Shown: positions 12,181 to 26,700, counted from the first letter of the stretch. The stretch: DNA of 64,000 nt from Atrichornis clamosus (GCA_013400975.1 WBMZ01000355.1:248001-312000), one strand, 5' to 3'. Program-made: numbers and translations. The notes: generated by a model from the letters alone, not told the origin.

Positions 12181-15100
12181 ATCTCTGTCCTGGGTACCCT
12201 AAGCCCGCCTTATTAAAAGTTCTTCTCCATTCTCCACCACCTTATTGAAAGATCTACAATCATTCATTCTAAATTTCATCAGCCATTTTATCTCACAGTC
12301 CTTTAAGATTCTTTTGCGATTCATCACCCAGAGTTTCTTTGGTAGATAAATTTGCACTTTATGATTGCCTAATAAATATAATTCTTGACTATCCTCCCCA
12401 AACTCAAATGATGCAATATATGAACCCAATGCATTTTTCTCTTCTCCCTACCCAAGAATTGGTCAACCTACACTCAAATTCAATACCCAACTGCTACACA
12501 ATTCTGCAAATCACTTCATACATATCATAATATGAAAATAAATCATAAATATCATTTTGTTTATATTATAATGGCAAATATATTTGTATTCAAGTATCTG
12601 TAGACTTCCCTATGTTAAGCATGATAATGTATTAGATCTCTCTATTTTAGATTTACACAAAGTTGCTTCCCTTAGAAATTTTTCCTTCCACTACCACATG
12701 CTACTGTGGGCAAGATTACAAAGTTACATATTGTTTAATCAAAGTCATGCATGTTATGAAACATTTAAAAAGAATTGTTTCAGTTCTTGACAACATGACA
12801 AGTACATTTTAAAATATAGCCTATCTCCTTTTTTTTAATTTTACTTTGGGATTTCATTTTCATAGAGAGGTGCAAGAAAATGACTACAAAGCACTTCATT
12901 CTGTAAATGATTGTTCTGAAAATGAACAGTACAAGAATTCTTTAAAATAATCCTCTATTAGAGCCTTCACTGCATTTAAAAGGGAAACTTCCAAAAAGAA
13001 TGGAATTGTGAATCGTTATGACCCATTCCCTGTTATCACTCAAGCACTGCTAACAGAACTATAATATAATCTAGTCTTCATTAGAAAATGCTTTATGCTT
13101 TTTTGTACAGTTAAATTCTGTCTTCTGAAGTTTAAAAGGATTTCTGCTTGAAGGTTAATTTAGAAGAAGATGTCTTTATATACATTGATTATAAATGTCC
13201 ATCTATGAGTAACAGCATTGATGAGAATAAATTTGTTAAATCAGAGAGATAACATAACAGCAGAAACTAATTTTGCTACACAAACACCCAAAAAAGAAAT
13301 AAATAGCATTATATACAGTATATTATATTAACCTCTAACACTGCTAGTCGGATATGCTCCAGAGATTATTACTGAAATTCTGCTTGCACTGAAGTTAGCA
13401 GAAGACTGACCAAAACCAAGTTCTTACTAAGTCATATCAAGATATCATTTTTATTGTCTTTTTACCATTTCCAAGCCTGTATTTATTTCACACAGTTTAA
13501 TTTGGGATTTCAAACCATGAAACTGAAGTGTGGTGAAAACTTGCACAATCTTGCAAACATTACGGTGGTTGTCAGCATTCTCCTTTAAAAATTGCTGTGT
13601 TTATTGCATACATTTTTATTTTCAATTTGCTTTTAATCAAATATGGAAAAGAAAAAATATACTGTAGAGCAAATAAGACTTCATTTGTCATCTTTGAAAT
13701 ATAATACTACATAACAGTCATTATATTCGCTACAGAATTCATATAGATGCATTGATATTTAAAATGAATTATCCCTTATTTCAGAACTCTCATCTGAGGT
13801 GTTGCAAAGACTCCCTGATTTTCAGCAAAACCTGCTAAATTATACAAGCTGACACTTCAGAAAGCACCAGTGAGAAACCGACTTAGCCTTTTAAACCATC
13901 ATATTCTTGGCTGTGCACTAACAAGGATTCTGAAAACATATTCATAGCAAGTTTCCAAAAAATTACTGCAAATTAGGAATGATATATGACAGGCATATCT
14001 AATGTTAATCTCTCAGACACAACCATATGTAATTGCCAATCATGTTAATGATATTACTTACAGCAGCCAAGGTATTCTGCAACTGACACATTACCTGAAA
14101 ACAATTCAATCTAGTTTTGTGCTTCTTCAGTAGACGTTCTTCCAAAGTTTGTCTCCATTTAAAAATAGTAAGAAGAGATGGCCACTTCAGTTGGCTTGGC
14201 TGGTGGGTTTTCCCTTTGTGCGCATCCAAAGAACATCTCTTTTGGTAATGTGGGCACAAAACCTCATGAGATGCTGCTTTTACACTAGGTACACTTCCTC
14301 TGTGATTCATCAAGGCTGAGTTATTTACCACTAGATAGTTCATTTTTAACCCCAGTCTTCCAATAACTTCTTCCTCACTTTAAAATACACCTATAAAATA
14401 TTTTAAAAGTTTCCCTTACACATTCAAAGCCTCATGAATGTCTTTTTGTTGTCTGCTTACAGTAGTATTCTGTATCCTAAATTTTGCTGTACTTTATGGT
14501 ACTTAATGCTACTAATTGTGCAACCTCAAACTGAGTTTACGTCATGCATATGACACAAAACTGGTTATAATTTTTATCTGCCCTATCTCAGAGGCTCAGA
14601 GAGGATCCTAATCCATTATTAGCAACTATTATACGAGGCAGGCTATGTGGTAGCTCTCCCTCTCACTTGTCTGTCCTGAACTGTTCCTCTTCTACTGCAC
14701 TGATGCCACAGCTTTCTATTTTAGAGTTGCCAAAAGCATATTCACAGCATCAGCACACTCATGCACCATGAAAAACAACTCCATTGACACATATTCAATG
14801 TAGCCAATAAAGATGTAGTAGCTTATGAAAAGCATGTGGAAAAAAAAGGAAAAAAATAAAAAGCTTCCATAATATAGTTAGCAGAGCTACATAATTAAAT
14901 GCCAGAGGGCTGTGAGTGCTGTTGGATGAGCTGAACTGGTTCTTCTTCTTTTTTTTTTTTTTAAATCAATCATGCAAGCTTGATCCCATGCAAGGACACA
15001 CATATCTCTCCATACCAAACCAATACTATGAAAATAATGCCTAAAGCAGAAGCTATAGCTACCAAAGTTGCAATTGTGAAAAATCTGTCTGACCTTTCCT

Positions 15101-15206
15101 TCCCCCTCTGCACTCTCAACCACACTGGGAAATAGAAATTGCAGCCTCTGCCTTAATATTCTAGAAGCCAAGCTGACATATTTGTCACTAATCTGGAGAT
15201 GTTCTT
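12181..15206. other. Unique A+T-rich DNA
   Basis: No repeat or gene can be supported. The minus-strand open frame at 14005-14343 (112 codons) is the longest here. It contains a possible 33-nt microexon (14062-14094) between a CAG acceptor and a GTAAGT donor, but the polypyrimidine tract is weak. T runs at 12131 and 14950 are simple homopolymers. Confidence 0.5.
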
Positions 15207-15250
15207 CATAGAATCATAAAATGGTTTGGGATGGAAGGAACATCCAACTA
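15207..15250 (-). repeat. Inverted CR1 3' end stub
   Basis: About 44 bp: 'catagaatcataaaatggtttgggatggaaggaacatcc'. This is the complement of a CR1 3' terminus and lies immediately before a plus-strand CR1 tail, so the two ends face away from each other and form an imperfect inverted repeat with 15510-15552. Confidence 0.85.
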
Positions 15251-15256
15251 AGCTAG

Positions 15257-15556
15257 AGAGGGACTTTTTACTAGTGTCTGTACTGGTAGGACAAGAGGTA
15301 ATGTTTTCAAACTGACAGCAGGGTGGTATAGTTTAGATATAAGGAAGAAATTCTTTACTGTGAGGGTGTTGAGGCAGTGGCACGGGTTGCCCAGAGAAGC
15401 TGTGGATGTCCTATCCCTGGAAGTGTTCAAGGCCAGGTTGGATGGGGCTCTGAGCAACATGGTCTTGTTGGAAGGTGTCCTTGCCCATGGCAGGGGAGTT
15501 GGAATGAGATGATCCTTAAGGTCCCTACCAACATAAACCATTCTGTGATTCTTGGA
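15257..15556 (+). repeat. CR1 LINE 3' end, about 300 bp
   Basis: The plus-strand CR1 3' region is well preserved. It runs from 'agggactttttactagtgtctgtactggtaggacaagaggtaatg' through 'aggaagaaattctttactgtgagggtgttgaggcagtggcacgggttgcccagagaagctgtgg' and 'ggccaggttggatggggctctgagcaacatggtc' to 'aaaccattctgtgattctt'. It includes the last codons of ORF2 and the 3' UTR. The reverse-strand 97-codon open frame is only the antisense of this repeat. Confidence 0.93.
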
Positions 15557-18500
15557 GTCTGTGAAGTCTATCAGAAATTAAACTCTCCCATTTCTTTTAC
15601 TTATTTTCTATTATTAGAAGCACCACAACGGAAACTAATTCGGCAGAACCACTAGGAAATATTTAAGGTACATGAGTGAAGCATCAAAAGGGAGATATTT
15701 CTGGATTTTATAATGCAAGATAGATTTGGGTTTTGGTTTAGGTTTTTGTTTTGGGAGAGGCATGGAGTGGAGGGGTGGGTAGGATATACACCTTATGTGG
15801 GACTGTCAAGTTGAGTGCTGTTTGCTCCAGAGCAGCACCAGTAACATTCTTCCATTGAATTATTAGAAATAAAACTGCAAGCAAGGCAGAAAGATTCTAC
15901 TTATCCTTTAAAGCAAAGCATCGTTTTCAGCTGGAAGCCCTCTCTTGCATCTAGACAGATAAAAAGAAATTAAGACTGTCAAGTAGCACAAACTGACTTT
16001 GTCATTATTATCTGAAGGGAAGTAAAACAGTCCAAAGGAAAACTAATTTTGTTGCTCAGCTAATTTTTTGTCACGATTTGCACAGCACTAGGCTTGATTA
16101 AAGTGTTTTATTGCCTTCATTATTTTAAACACTTGTATAATTGATTTTTTTTTAACTCTCAAATGATTTTCTGCTGAGTTTCAGCAGTACATTCACATGC
16201 TAGTTATTCAATATGGTATCATTGACAAAATTCTATGATTTCTCCAGCTTTAGCAGAAGAAATTATATTTTCACTGTAAAGCACAAAAGAAGGTCATGGA
16301 TGACATCATTGGAGGATTATTTGAGTCAGAATCAGACTTTGAAGGTGTTGCCTACCATTTCTTTTTTCCTTTCCTTTCCTAATAATATCCCCAAGAGCAA
16401 TGAAAAAAAGTCTTCTCATGAACTTTCCCTAGGCATTTACACAACATTCAGTGAGATACTTTTGTAGGGCTGGTGGTTGGAGACGATGTAAGGAAAAAAA
16501 AGGAAGAGAAGGAACTTGCCAGTAGGAAATCACAGCTTGAAATACTTCAGCTGCAAACTGAGTTTTCAGTTTCAGAAAACTGCAGGAAAACTGTGAAGTG
16601 ACTAAGAGTCCAGAAGAGAGACAAGAGAAAGAAGAAGAGGTCTTTAAAATATAATATATGAGGGAAGATGGATTTATTTAGTCTAGTGAGGGAAGAAGTC
16701 ATAAAGAGGCCTATTAGTCTTCAAAGAAAAGGATGTCTACATTAAGAAGGAACTAGAAAATTTATTAATAGAGGTGAAGTGTTTAAATTTCAATAAATAT
16801 TTGGAAAGGAGACTTTCATAAATGCAAGGTGTGCTGGAGTAGATTGCCTAGATGACCATAGCAAAATGTTGAATTTCCAGTGTATTAGAAAGACATCTAT
16901 CAGGAATTGCTGATCTTGTGTTGAATCAGGGGGAAGATTAAAGTGACCTTTTTTTTTGCTATTCCTATCTTATTTTCTTTACTTCCTATTTACTAGTAAC
17001 TTACTTTCTTTTCTAAAAGAAAAGTAATTCCAACATGCAGTTTCTTAAGCCTGTCTCCCCTCTCCTCCAATGAGACATTTAGCAACACAGACTTAAGATA
17101 ATTTATAAAAGCAATGCAGAGACTAAAATCTCACTCATTTTCCAAAACAGGAGTCACTATGTAATTTCTTACTTAACTGGAAAGCCATAAAGATATTGAA
17201 TTTTAATATACCTAACTGTATACACAATAGAATTTGAAAACAGTCAAATTACTATTAAAGGGGGGGGCTTTTTTTAGAAAGCTTGCAGTATTGTGTGTCT
17301 TCCCTGGCAGTGGTTGAAGTAAAGTATACATATCTACACCACAGAGAACACTAAAAAAAAAAAATCACACTTAAAGCAAATTGGACTTTTTCAGATAACC
17401 TCAGCTCTTAGGTAAAGCACAAGAGTATTTCTCAAAATCTAAGTTTTGGAGCATGACACTGCAAACACTGCAGAGAAGTAAGACTACATCAAAGTGTTAC
17501 AGCATGTTAAGAACATGAAACAAAAGATCTGGGGTGGAATCAGCTGGTTCTGTATATGAGACTATTAACATTTTAGATGCCCCAGGGTATCCTGCCAAGC
17601 TCAGAGCTGCCACTCCAGAAAAGGTCAGATTTCTAAAGGTCCTGTGTCCTATCTGTCACTTCATGCAGATGTCTTACAATCTCCAAGGTACCTAAAGTGC
17701 ATGAGAGACTGATGCCTAGACACCCAAATTGTGCCAATTATGTTCTGAGACCGCTTAAGCAGTTTATATCTGCTTTACAGCTGCATAATTGTGTTAAACT
17801 CGTTAATTTGCCCAGAAGCTTTTGCAATGAGCGAAAAAAGGGCTGAGTTATTCCTTAGTGAGCTTCTGAGTCCCTTTTAAAGCAGAATACACTAAAATAT
17901 TAGTAACAGAAATCACAGTAATGAAGGTTAATGTCACCAGAAATTTCAAATGCCTAGTGAAATTAAAATAAGCAAGGAAAAGAAAAGGAAAAAAAGAGGC
18001 AGGGGGAAGAGATAGATAAAAGAAACTCCTCTTGAGTATAATGAGCAAAGTAATAAATTCACCTTTCAACAGTAACTGGAAACCAGTTTCTACCAGTTTT
18101 TCAAGAAAGCCTGAAGATCAAAGAAATGCAAATAAAATCCAGCTAGGGTAAGTATGCTAATGTCTGCCTAATTTAGAAGAAAAGTAATCAATAAAAAGGA
18201 CGCAGGGATAGGAAAAACAGAGATAGGCACAAAGTGAAAAATGCCATGGGAGAGCTGAATAAAAAGAGATGATCTCTGCACCATTCTAGGAAATATTAAT
18301 AGACAAATAGCAGTATATAAATCTGTAAAAAAGAGGCAAAAGTGAAATAAAATTAAACAAACAATGAAAAAAAGAATGGTTTTGAACCACAGTAATTGTC
18401 TTAGTTGAAAAGCTGGAGGCTGGACCAATACTCTCTCATAAGTATTCTCAATTCTGGTACAATTCCCACCTGCCAATTGGACCCAATGGGCAGACACAGC

Positions 18501-20551
18501 ATAGCTATTCTTTCAACTAAGTCAAATATGACTAAAAATTCTGGGTGTAACCAATATCATTTTTCCCTATTTTGCCAAGAAAGAATGGACACAAAAAAAA
18601 AATTAAGGCAGGAGAGCCTCATGTAACAGGTTGGACTGTGACTGCACTTTGAATTTGTCCACCGTTCTCCTGTCCTCAGAGCACAGACAAAAATACCTGT
18701 CTTTACTTGTTAGACTCCTTCCAGAGGATTAAAGACAATATTTTTCAAAGACAACAACATTATTAGAATGTTGATTTTTTTTTTTGAGTGTGGTTTCAGA
18801 GCTTTTGCATATTCCACACATAGACTTTCATCACAATGTTACCCCGTTTCACCTTGTCAGTGATCACAGCCATAAGGAAAACTGAATTTTTTCCCTTTCT
18901 TTTCCCCCACCTTGAAACCTGTCTTTAATGCTGCTACAATTTTAATGTGATTTTTCCGTCCTGACCCTGCCAGCACGACCATCCTTCTTACAGATTCTAT
19001 ACCTTTAAGCCAAGATAATAATTTAATTATTCCTAAAATGCATTCATAGCTTCCAACTACCTTTCCCTTAACACCTAAATTTCTTATAAACTTTAGGCAA
19101 GATCATTACCTAAATATGTGACTAGAGCAGTTACTGCTTTTAATTCATAATTACAGAGTTATTATTCTCTGTCAGAGATTTTTGGTTACTGGAAGGGGGG
19201 GAAAAGAAATGGGGAAAAAAAAAGCACCAACAGAACAATTAACCTGCTGATTAAATGATTTTTTAATTTTGGCCCACCTTGCACATTAGCAGATTGCTCC
19301 AACATTTAAAATGTACAGGATGAATAATTCTTGAGTCTGATAATAATTTAACTCAAGAATTGTATATACCAAGTTACAAATTGTGCCATGGATGCTATGT
19401 TTTATAGAGTTTATCCTATAGCTGCTTTTAAAACAACCCAATATTAAGTATTCAAAGAGCATAAAGAACCACATAAAATGAGTGGTCTTTCTCAACTGTT
19501 AAAGAATGCTGTATGAGCAGCCTAAAATTAAGACTGTGCTTTTTATAATAGCTATATTTTTCATACTTCAGGGACAGAACACAGTTCTGCTCTTTTTTCT
19601 CCTTCTTCCCAAATGTATATGCTCTGTAAACTGCCTGCTGGCTGATATACTTAGTAATTTTTATTTCACATCAGAATTTATTTATTGCCATGGTAATTAA
19701 ATGAAAATTCTTAGTAGATATGGCACTGTGCAGGCTACTCAAACCTTGAGTCATCCTTATAATTCTCTAGAAAGCAAATGGAAATTATTCTTGTATTATC
19801 AGTAGCCAAATGGGGGGTGCATCACACCCTGAACATGTCACAAAAATCTGCATTAATACCTCAGTAGAGAATGTAGGGTTTCAAATGCACAAATTTTATC
19901 TCTGGAACATGATTAATGGCTTAATCCACACAAGATTTTAATTACAATATTATTTCAAGTGCATTATATTAGTTTTTAGAAATTTTTATAGTGCTTATGA
20001 CTGTCATAATTTAGCATAATTTATATTACAATTTAACTTAAATTATCCACCAATATGCAATTCACAAATTATACACAATCTGAGGGCTTTTTTAAAACAA
20101 TTTTTTTACAACCTTTTTGTTTGTAGTGGTTTAAAATGTCCAAAAAGGTACTAAAGAGGCCAGATTCATACTTGGGAATACTTTCCCTCAACTCTCTTCT
20201 TTGTAATCTGTATAAGCAGCTGTGAAACATAATCAACACCATTCTGATAACTGACATTTTTGTGCTTTGTGAAATCAAAATATGAACACATTGCTGCTCT
20301 TCATGTCAAATTACTCTTCAAAAGTTCCTTTGATTTACTAAGTACAGCAGTCTCCTAAGAAAGCAATCTTACACAGAAATTCTAATTTGAACCGAAATGT
20401 CAACTCTAAGTATTCACATCCCATGTCTTCATCTTTTATGAGAGATTGTGCTTAAAATGGCAACACTATTAAAATTGCAAGCTTTTTGCTAATTTTCAGT
20501 ATTGAGCTGCCTATGTGCAGATAGTCATATATACATGTTTCTATCTTCACA
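15557..20551. other. Unique A+T-rich DNA
   Basis: Nearly 5 kb without a recognisable repeat or gene. Purine-rich stretches occur at about 16490-16640 and 17960-18020. The longest open frame is 109 codons (minus, 18168-18497) with no domain features. Homopolymer runs (T, A or G of 8-10) are frequent. Confidence 0.5.
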
Positions 20552-20640
20552 AGAATCATAGAATATCCTGCTTTGGATGGGATCCAAAAAGATCATCAAA
20601 GTCCAGTAAGTATAAATCCAGGTCGGAAAAGGAAGAATTG
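20552..20640 (-). repeat. CR1 LINE 3' end fragment
   Basis: The plus strand reads 'agaatcatagaatatcctgctttggatgggatccaaaaagatcatcaaagtccag', the complement of a CR1 subfamily 3' end (the 'agaatatcctgagttggaagggacccacaaggatcatcgagtccag' type). It is under 100 bp and diverged. Confidence 0.85.
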
Positions 20641-23600
20641 AAGAGGAATCCTCTATTTCCCACAGCTGTAAGAGTGAAATGCAAAGTGCAGAAAGTCTGC
20701 ACTTAATGCAGTTGCTTTACACAACGGCAGAAGAAGCTAATTATCACAATGAGTATCTTCAAGGTGCATCAGAAGAGACTACAAATAATAATCAGAAACC
20801 ACCTTCTAGTTATCCTTAGGTATGCAGAATGAATGAAAGAAATAAATATCTGTAATCAAACATACTTGCTTTAAAATGCCTACAATCCTGTGATAGCAGA
20901 TTATGTAATCATATTTTATTTTTAAAAGTTTATTTTAGTTTGAAACGGGATCTTTCCAAAAAAGAATAAATGGAAAAGCTTAAGGAAGTAATAATATCTT
21001 TAAAATTATTTTCCTCTATTTCCATTTTAGAATATATACATTATATTGTGGTATGCTCTCTGCAGCCTCAGGACTTTGAGACACAGAAGTATTTGAAAAC
21101 TGCTTTCTACTTTCATAAAAATAGCCTGTAATTTACAGTGCAATTTTTTGTTTTTCAGTAGCACCTCACTCTTGTAAAGCTGCCGGGACAAAATTAGCTG
21201 CAGTTACAACATTGGAACATTTTGGAACACATCTTTCCTCTAGGATAAACATCTAAAATGCCAGTGTGAGGCAGGTACCAGAAGCTGTTACCCTACTGCC
21301 AAAAGGAAAAGTAGTCATGATAGTTCCCTGGTAAATATAAGGCAGAATGTATGAGAGAAGTTGTGAATTACTATCGAGGTCCATGCAGACATCTCACATG
21401 GAATGAGCCACAATAATGGTTTGTCCTTTACTTTTTTATAAGCACTGCAGATAAAAATGCTATTAGTATGATAGTCAGGGTTGTAGAGACACTCATGCAA
21501 TGGAACAGCTGCATTTTTGTTCAGAGCGTCCTTTACATCTCTCTGGATAAAGGGTAGCTTCAACTTTTATTTTCTTAGGTTGAAAAATATGTACATATGT
21601 TTTCAGTATTCTATTAGCTTTTGCCCCAAAAGTGCTATTCTTTTTCTCCTCCTTGATTATTCAAAATTTCAAAGAACTTCCTCAAGATTTCAATTTTTGC
21701 ACATCTCTTTTACTGTGAGTTTTTTAACCATGCAAGAATGGAAAGGGTTTGATTCAGAATTTGTTCTGGTAAGCTCCCAAAGTCTGGGAAGTCTGGTAAG
21801 TCCAAAGTCCCAAAGGGACACTTTCAACCTTGCATGTAGGGCATTAGTCAAGCAATTTGCACCAGTGTCAGTAAGTGTGGCACACCTACAGCTCTCCACA
21901 TCAACTTTAGTTAGTTACTACATGAAAACAGCTAAATCATCAGTCTGGATGGAGCCATGAACTGGAAAGAAAGTTCACTACAAATGCAATAAAATCTCTA
22001 ATAGCAAGATGTACAATGTTAAAAAAGTGCTATTCAAGATTAAAACAGAATAATAAAATCAGATTGCCAATTTCAGCTATGACAAAAAGTTACTGAAGCA
22101 GATGAGTTACTTTACACCATTTACTTGAATTTATCTTTGAATGATAGCTGAGATTTTTAGCCAAATTGACAGATTTTCTGCCTTTGCTGTTTCACAGAAG
22201 TTTTAATATTAATTAGTAAGATAAAATGCCAACGGCTCTGCACACACCTGAATCTTCTCCCAAGTCCAAACCAAACCTAGAGATAGTATGCTAGAACAAA
22301 AAAAATCCTGCCTTCAAGAGAGTGTACAGTAAAAATATCCATACAAATATGAAAAAGTGAAGTAAGAGATGTGAGATAATTTGTGAAAGCAGGTCAGTGG
22401 TAGAATCTGGGAATAGAGTTTCAGTCTCTTGGCTTTCATGCAATTCTCTGTTAGGGACCAAGGTGACCCGGCAAAGACAGAATTAAGACTTTCAATTATA
22501 AAAATCTTGCATGAACTGATGAATATGCTCAATTATACTGCCAGCAATATTTTTTGTCTACCAAGAGGCAAAAGTGGTTTTTTTCCCTCATCTGGGAAAC
22601 ATTTAGCTTTCAGAACTGCATGATTTCTTGTCTTCTCAGGTTCTATTCAGGATGGTCTAAAGGTAAAATTTGGCCATCTCTGCCATGTACTCCAGTGGAT
22701 TAGCCAGCCTAATGCATCTGCTCTTGTCCTCCGGGTGCTCAGAAAACTACATAGAAAAGAAAAATGTTTCAGTATACAGAGGGGTGTTTTCTGCATTTTT
22801 GAAAAATGAAAGAAGTCTTCCTTCATTGTCCTTTACCTGAAGGTCTATGAGCATATTATTACATCCTCCTTCCTTGACAAATCAGGAAAATACATTCACT
22901 CCACTGTGATGAGATCAGCAACAAGCAAGGCAACAAATACTTTCAAAAGTAATTGTACATTTCCTGTTGCTTAGTATCACTGTGAGGCCACATTGCTGTT
23001 CACCCTAGTGGGGTTGGTACTGACAGACCATAATAGAAAATAACAACATTTTCATTGTGATCTCTGATCTAAATATTACATAGCTATTTAAAGTTAAAAA
23101 GAGAATTTATTAGCCTGTGAGATGGGGAAATCAAAGCCGAAAGACTAATAAAGATCTAACTAGATCATATTCACAGAAATGACAGACATTTTCATGATAT
23201 TTATATAATGAAAGGCTCTTATGACAGAAAGGATTGTTCTTACAGCTTATCCTAAAGCACTTACACACAGCACATCTGAGCTGGGGCTGAGCTTGGTGCT
23301 CCTCCTTATAGACAGTTGAAGGATTAAGTTACTAATATAAAAATCTCTTTTTTTTTTCCTCATTTCTATCTTTTGGGGGGGTTTTTTTGGCAGTAATTTA
23401 AGATTAACCAAACTAAGAAAAATCTGGTAACTACAGAAAAAGAATTTTAAATAAAAACTCCATGTTCCTATGTATGTGCATTTTGCTTTTATGAAAGGTT
23501 GTCTTTATTGATATGTGTTCAGGTGTGTGACGTAAACAAGAAGATTTTCAGAAATAGGTGCACCTATACATAGAGGTCATTTAAAATAAAACAGAATGGG

Positions 23601-26539
23601 AATGCTTATCCTGTTAAGCATTCTCTGTGATCTCAGCACTAAATTACCCTAAGGACTGCAAGCATCAGCAGTATTGCAATGTTGTGTAAGTTTTTTTCTG
23701 TCAGTGTAGGAAGTTTAATAAAGTAATATTCATTTGCTAGGGTTTTCCAAACATTTTGTATCCTAGAAGTTGGACAAAGAAGATGTCAACAAGTAAACCT
23801 CTTAGATACGACAAAAATTAAAAAAGGACATGTTTTCACAAATTTGGGCTCTATTCACACAGTAAAAAACATCTCACCTCAACAAATGACATCAACTACA
23901 CAGAGAAACCAAGGAGAAACATAACTAACAAGGAACACTGAATAATTCAAGACATCTTTCATACACCACCGCAAGGTTCACAAAACAGCAAGGGGAATGC
24001 CTCAATTACTGACATGCTTTCCCCTTCAGGGAGCAGTCAAACTTTCACCATTAGTGCAGTAGAACGTCCCTTTAATAAATTTATTTTAGCACCACTTAAT
24101 ACAAGTCCTTAGATACAAATAAGAAGAGAGTAAAAAGGCAAGGTGGGGAAATAGGCTCGTAGCTCGAAAAGACAACTATAGCAAGGCAGCCCTCAGACAG
24201 AGAGGAGTTTTCTTCACAGGTTATTAGGAAATTTCATCTCTTCCTAGGGATCTAGAGATGGTGAATACTGTTAAAACTACAATGGGAATCTTAAATGATA
24301 TTTTTCTCTTTGGACACAACTTACTTAATGCAAACTACGTAAGGCATTATACATTTCTAAGAATAAAATATTTAGGGGGGTTCAATAGAGTGAGAGGGAA
24401 AAAACCAGAATTTTTTGCTTACCCATCTTCCCCATATATCAGCTCTAACACAAACCATCACTAAGTCTTTCCCTCTCCAAGAAACAACAGATAAGCATGG
24501 TCAGGAAGGAAGACTTCAGCACCACAGAAATGTTATGTTGTACCAACTTAAGGATCACTCTCCCTTGGTTTTGCAGCATGGGCTGGGCACTGTGGTAAAT
24601 ATTTCCAATCCCAACATATGTACCTATGCTCAGAGAATGATATTGCAATGATCTGGGGAATTCTTATGAGACCTGGTACCAACGAGAATCAATAGGAAAA
24701 TATACTGAGCAGACATAAAAGCTTTAATCATCTAGGTGCTGCACCGTCAGAAAGTCATATTCTCTCAATAATGGTAATAAACTGTCGGACATATTTTTTC
24801 TTCCTTAGGTTCTGTTCTGATAGCAAAAACAACATAAACAAACCACTCACCAACTATTTCCAGTTGGTGTTACCTAATTGTAAGAGATCAATTCCATCAT
24901 TAAGTTCTCTGACCACCAAGCTGCTGTTTGTAAGCGGGGTTGCACTAAAAAGATGAGTTAGAAACCAAGGACTGTACCGACAAATTTCAAACCACAAACT
25001 CTCTTCTGAATGGAATTCTGACAGGAATGTGAAAACAAGAAAAGGCTAAAATGCAGCCATATTACAAGGAAACTTCATGGGTGATTTGAAATTGTGCAGT
25101 GCACAAAAGTCATTTCATAAGGCAGCAGTCTGCAAATGTGGCAGAGATCTTCCTCTGTGCCAGCTCTTGCCTGAGCAAGGGACATCCTGCATTATGTCAT
25201 TAGGACATAAAATTTCCAATAAGATCCAAAGTTTCAATTCAGGCTCTTTGGCTGGAACAGAAAGGTCTGGTAACAGGCCAGTAGATGCTACAGAATATTG
25301 CAGTCAAAAAAGTGACCTGAACAGTTTACTACATATTCATTACCCTAAATGTAAGAATAGTCTGGAAAATACAGGTTGTCGTAATTGGATCTAGTGTGAA
25401 CCATGCAAAGTTAAGCTGTTTGTCTAGAGGCCATAATGCAAGTACTTCATAAAAACCTTCTGAATGCTTTTTTTTTCCTTTTCCCTCTCTAACTGTGGGA
25501 AGAAAAAGAACAAAAAAGTGTAAACTAAATCCATAGAGCAACAAATATTCCAGAGTATTCAGTATGCTGTTTTAATGGGGCTTTTCTTTCAGCTTTTATA
25601 TCTTCCACATAAGTATAGTGTGGACGGATTTAGAGATATAATTCCATATGCTAACTCCCTTTATTATAGTCTAAATAATTTAATATGTTTATACTTTAGG
25701 GAAAAAATTAGTAAAAATTATATTTCTTCATATTCAGCATTCATGCTCACTTTTCAATTTCCATATTTACTCCATTACCATGCATAAAAAGTTTGTTTTA
25801 ACTATTAACAAGCCCAGTCTTATGCTCAAAATTTAATCTCCATTCTCTATGCCCACATAATTCTCAGGAAAGCCTTTGTGATCTTAAAGTCTACAATGTG
25901 TACTTTGAGCTCTCTTGTCAGCTATTACCAAGACAGAGATCTTGAAATAAGAACCTGGCTTGCAGTGGGACTAATTCACAGCTGAAACAGAATTAAGGAT
26001 TTTCCTTTACAATGGTACAGCTCTCTGTACAACTGAGCATTTAAGATTTCAGGATCCAATATTGACTTAAACTCTGTATGCATTAAAGCATTACTTTCAT
26101 TTAATGAACACATGATATTAAAAATTATACATGTTTTAAAATAATTAATTCAAATTTACGTTTGAAGTACTTTGTATCAGATACCTTATGGAAGCCATCT
26201 ATTTGAAAAGGAGTCCGTGATCATGGAACACATAGTGCTTGACCTTTTTAACAAGGATTAATGAGAAAAGCAGTATCAATAGATATATCAAGCAAGTCAG
26301 GAATTGTTACAATAGCACCTAAAAATGAGCAGGTTTCAGCTCACCAATGAACTGTTGATAGAATGATCTGTTCTGAGGACAAAATTTTTCAACTCAAAGG
26401 TCAGAAGTGACTTTATTCCCATAAGATAAATTCAATTCCTCACGTGCTTAATTTTTTTTTTCAAATTAATTGCTAAAAGAAACAGAAATATATCTGAAAA
26501 ATTCCATTGGTGAAAATCTCCTGAAAAATCACACTTAAA
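20641..26539. other. Unique A+T-rich DNA
   Basis: No gene supported in 5.9 kb. The plus-strand open frame at 21517-21960 (147 codons) is among the longest in the window but is rich in Phe/Leu/Ser, lacks any recognisable domain and overlaps a 69-codon frame on the other strand, so chance is the simplest explanation. Small homopolymer tracts occur at 23340-23395. Confidence 0.5.
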
Positions 26540-26700
26540 TACAGAATCATAGAATGGGTTTGTGTTGAAAGGGGACTTTAAAGATCACCTAATTTCAACC
26601 CCCCTGCCATGGGCAGGGACACCTTCCACTAGATCAGGCTGCTCAAAGCCCTGTCCAACCTGTCCTTGAACAATTCCAGAGGTGAGGCATGCACAGCTTC
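26540..26700 (-). repeat. CR1 LINE 3' end fragment
   Basis: The plus strand reads 'cagaatcatagaatgggtttgtgttgaaaggggactttaaagatcacc', then 'caacccccctgccatgggcagggacaccttccactagatcaggctgctcaaagccctgtccaacctgtccttgaac'. This is the complement of a CR1 tail, 5' truncated after about 160 bp. Confidence 0.93.

Noticed and set aside
15248..15541. 97-codon minus-strand open frame
   Set aside because: Antisense of a CR1 3' end; this reading is common to many CR1 copies.
21517..21960. 147-codon plus-strand open frame
   Set aside because: Biased low-complexity composition, no domain, no promoter or splice context; within chance for 64 kb of A+T-rich DNA.
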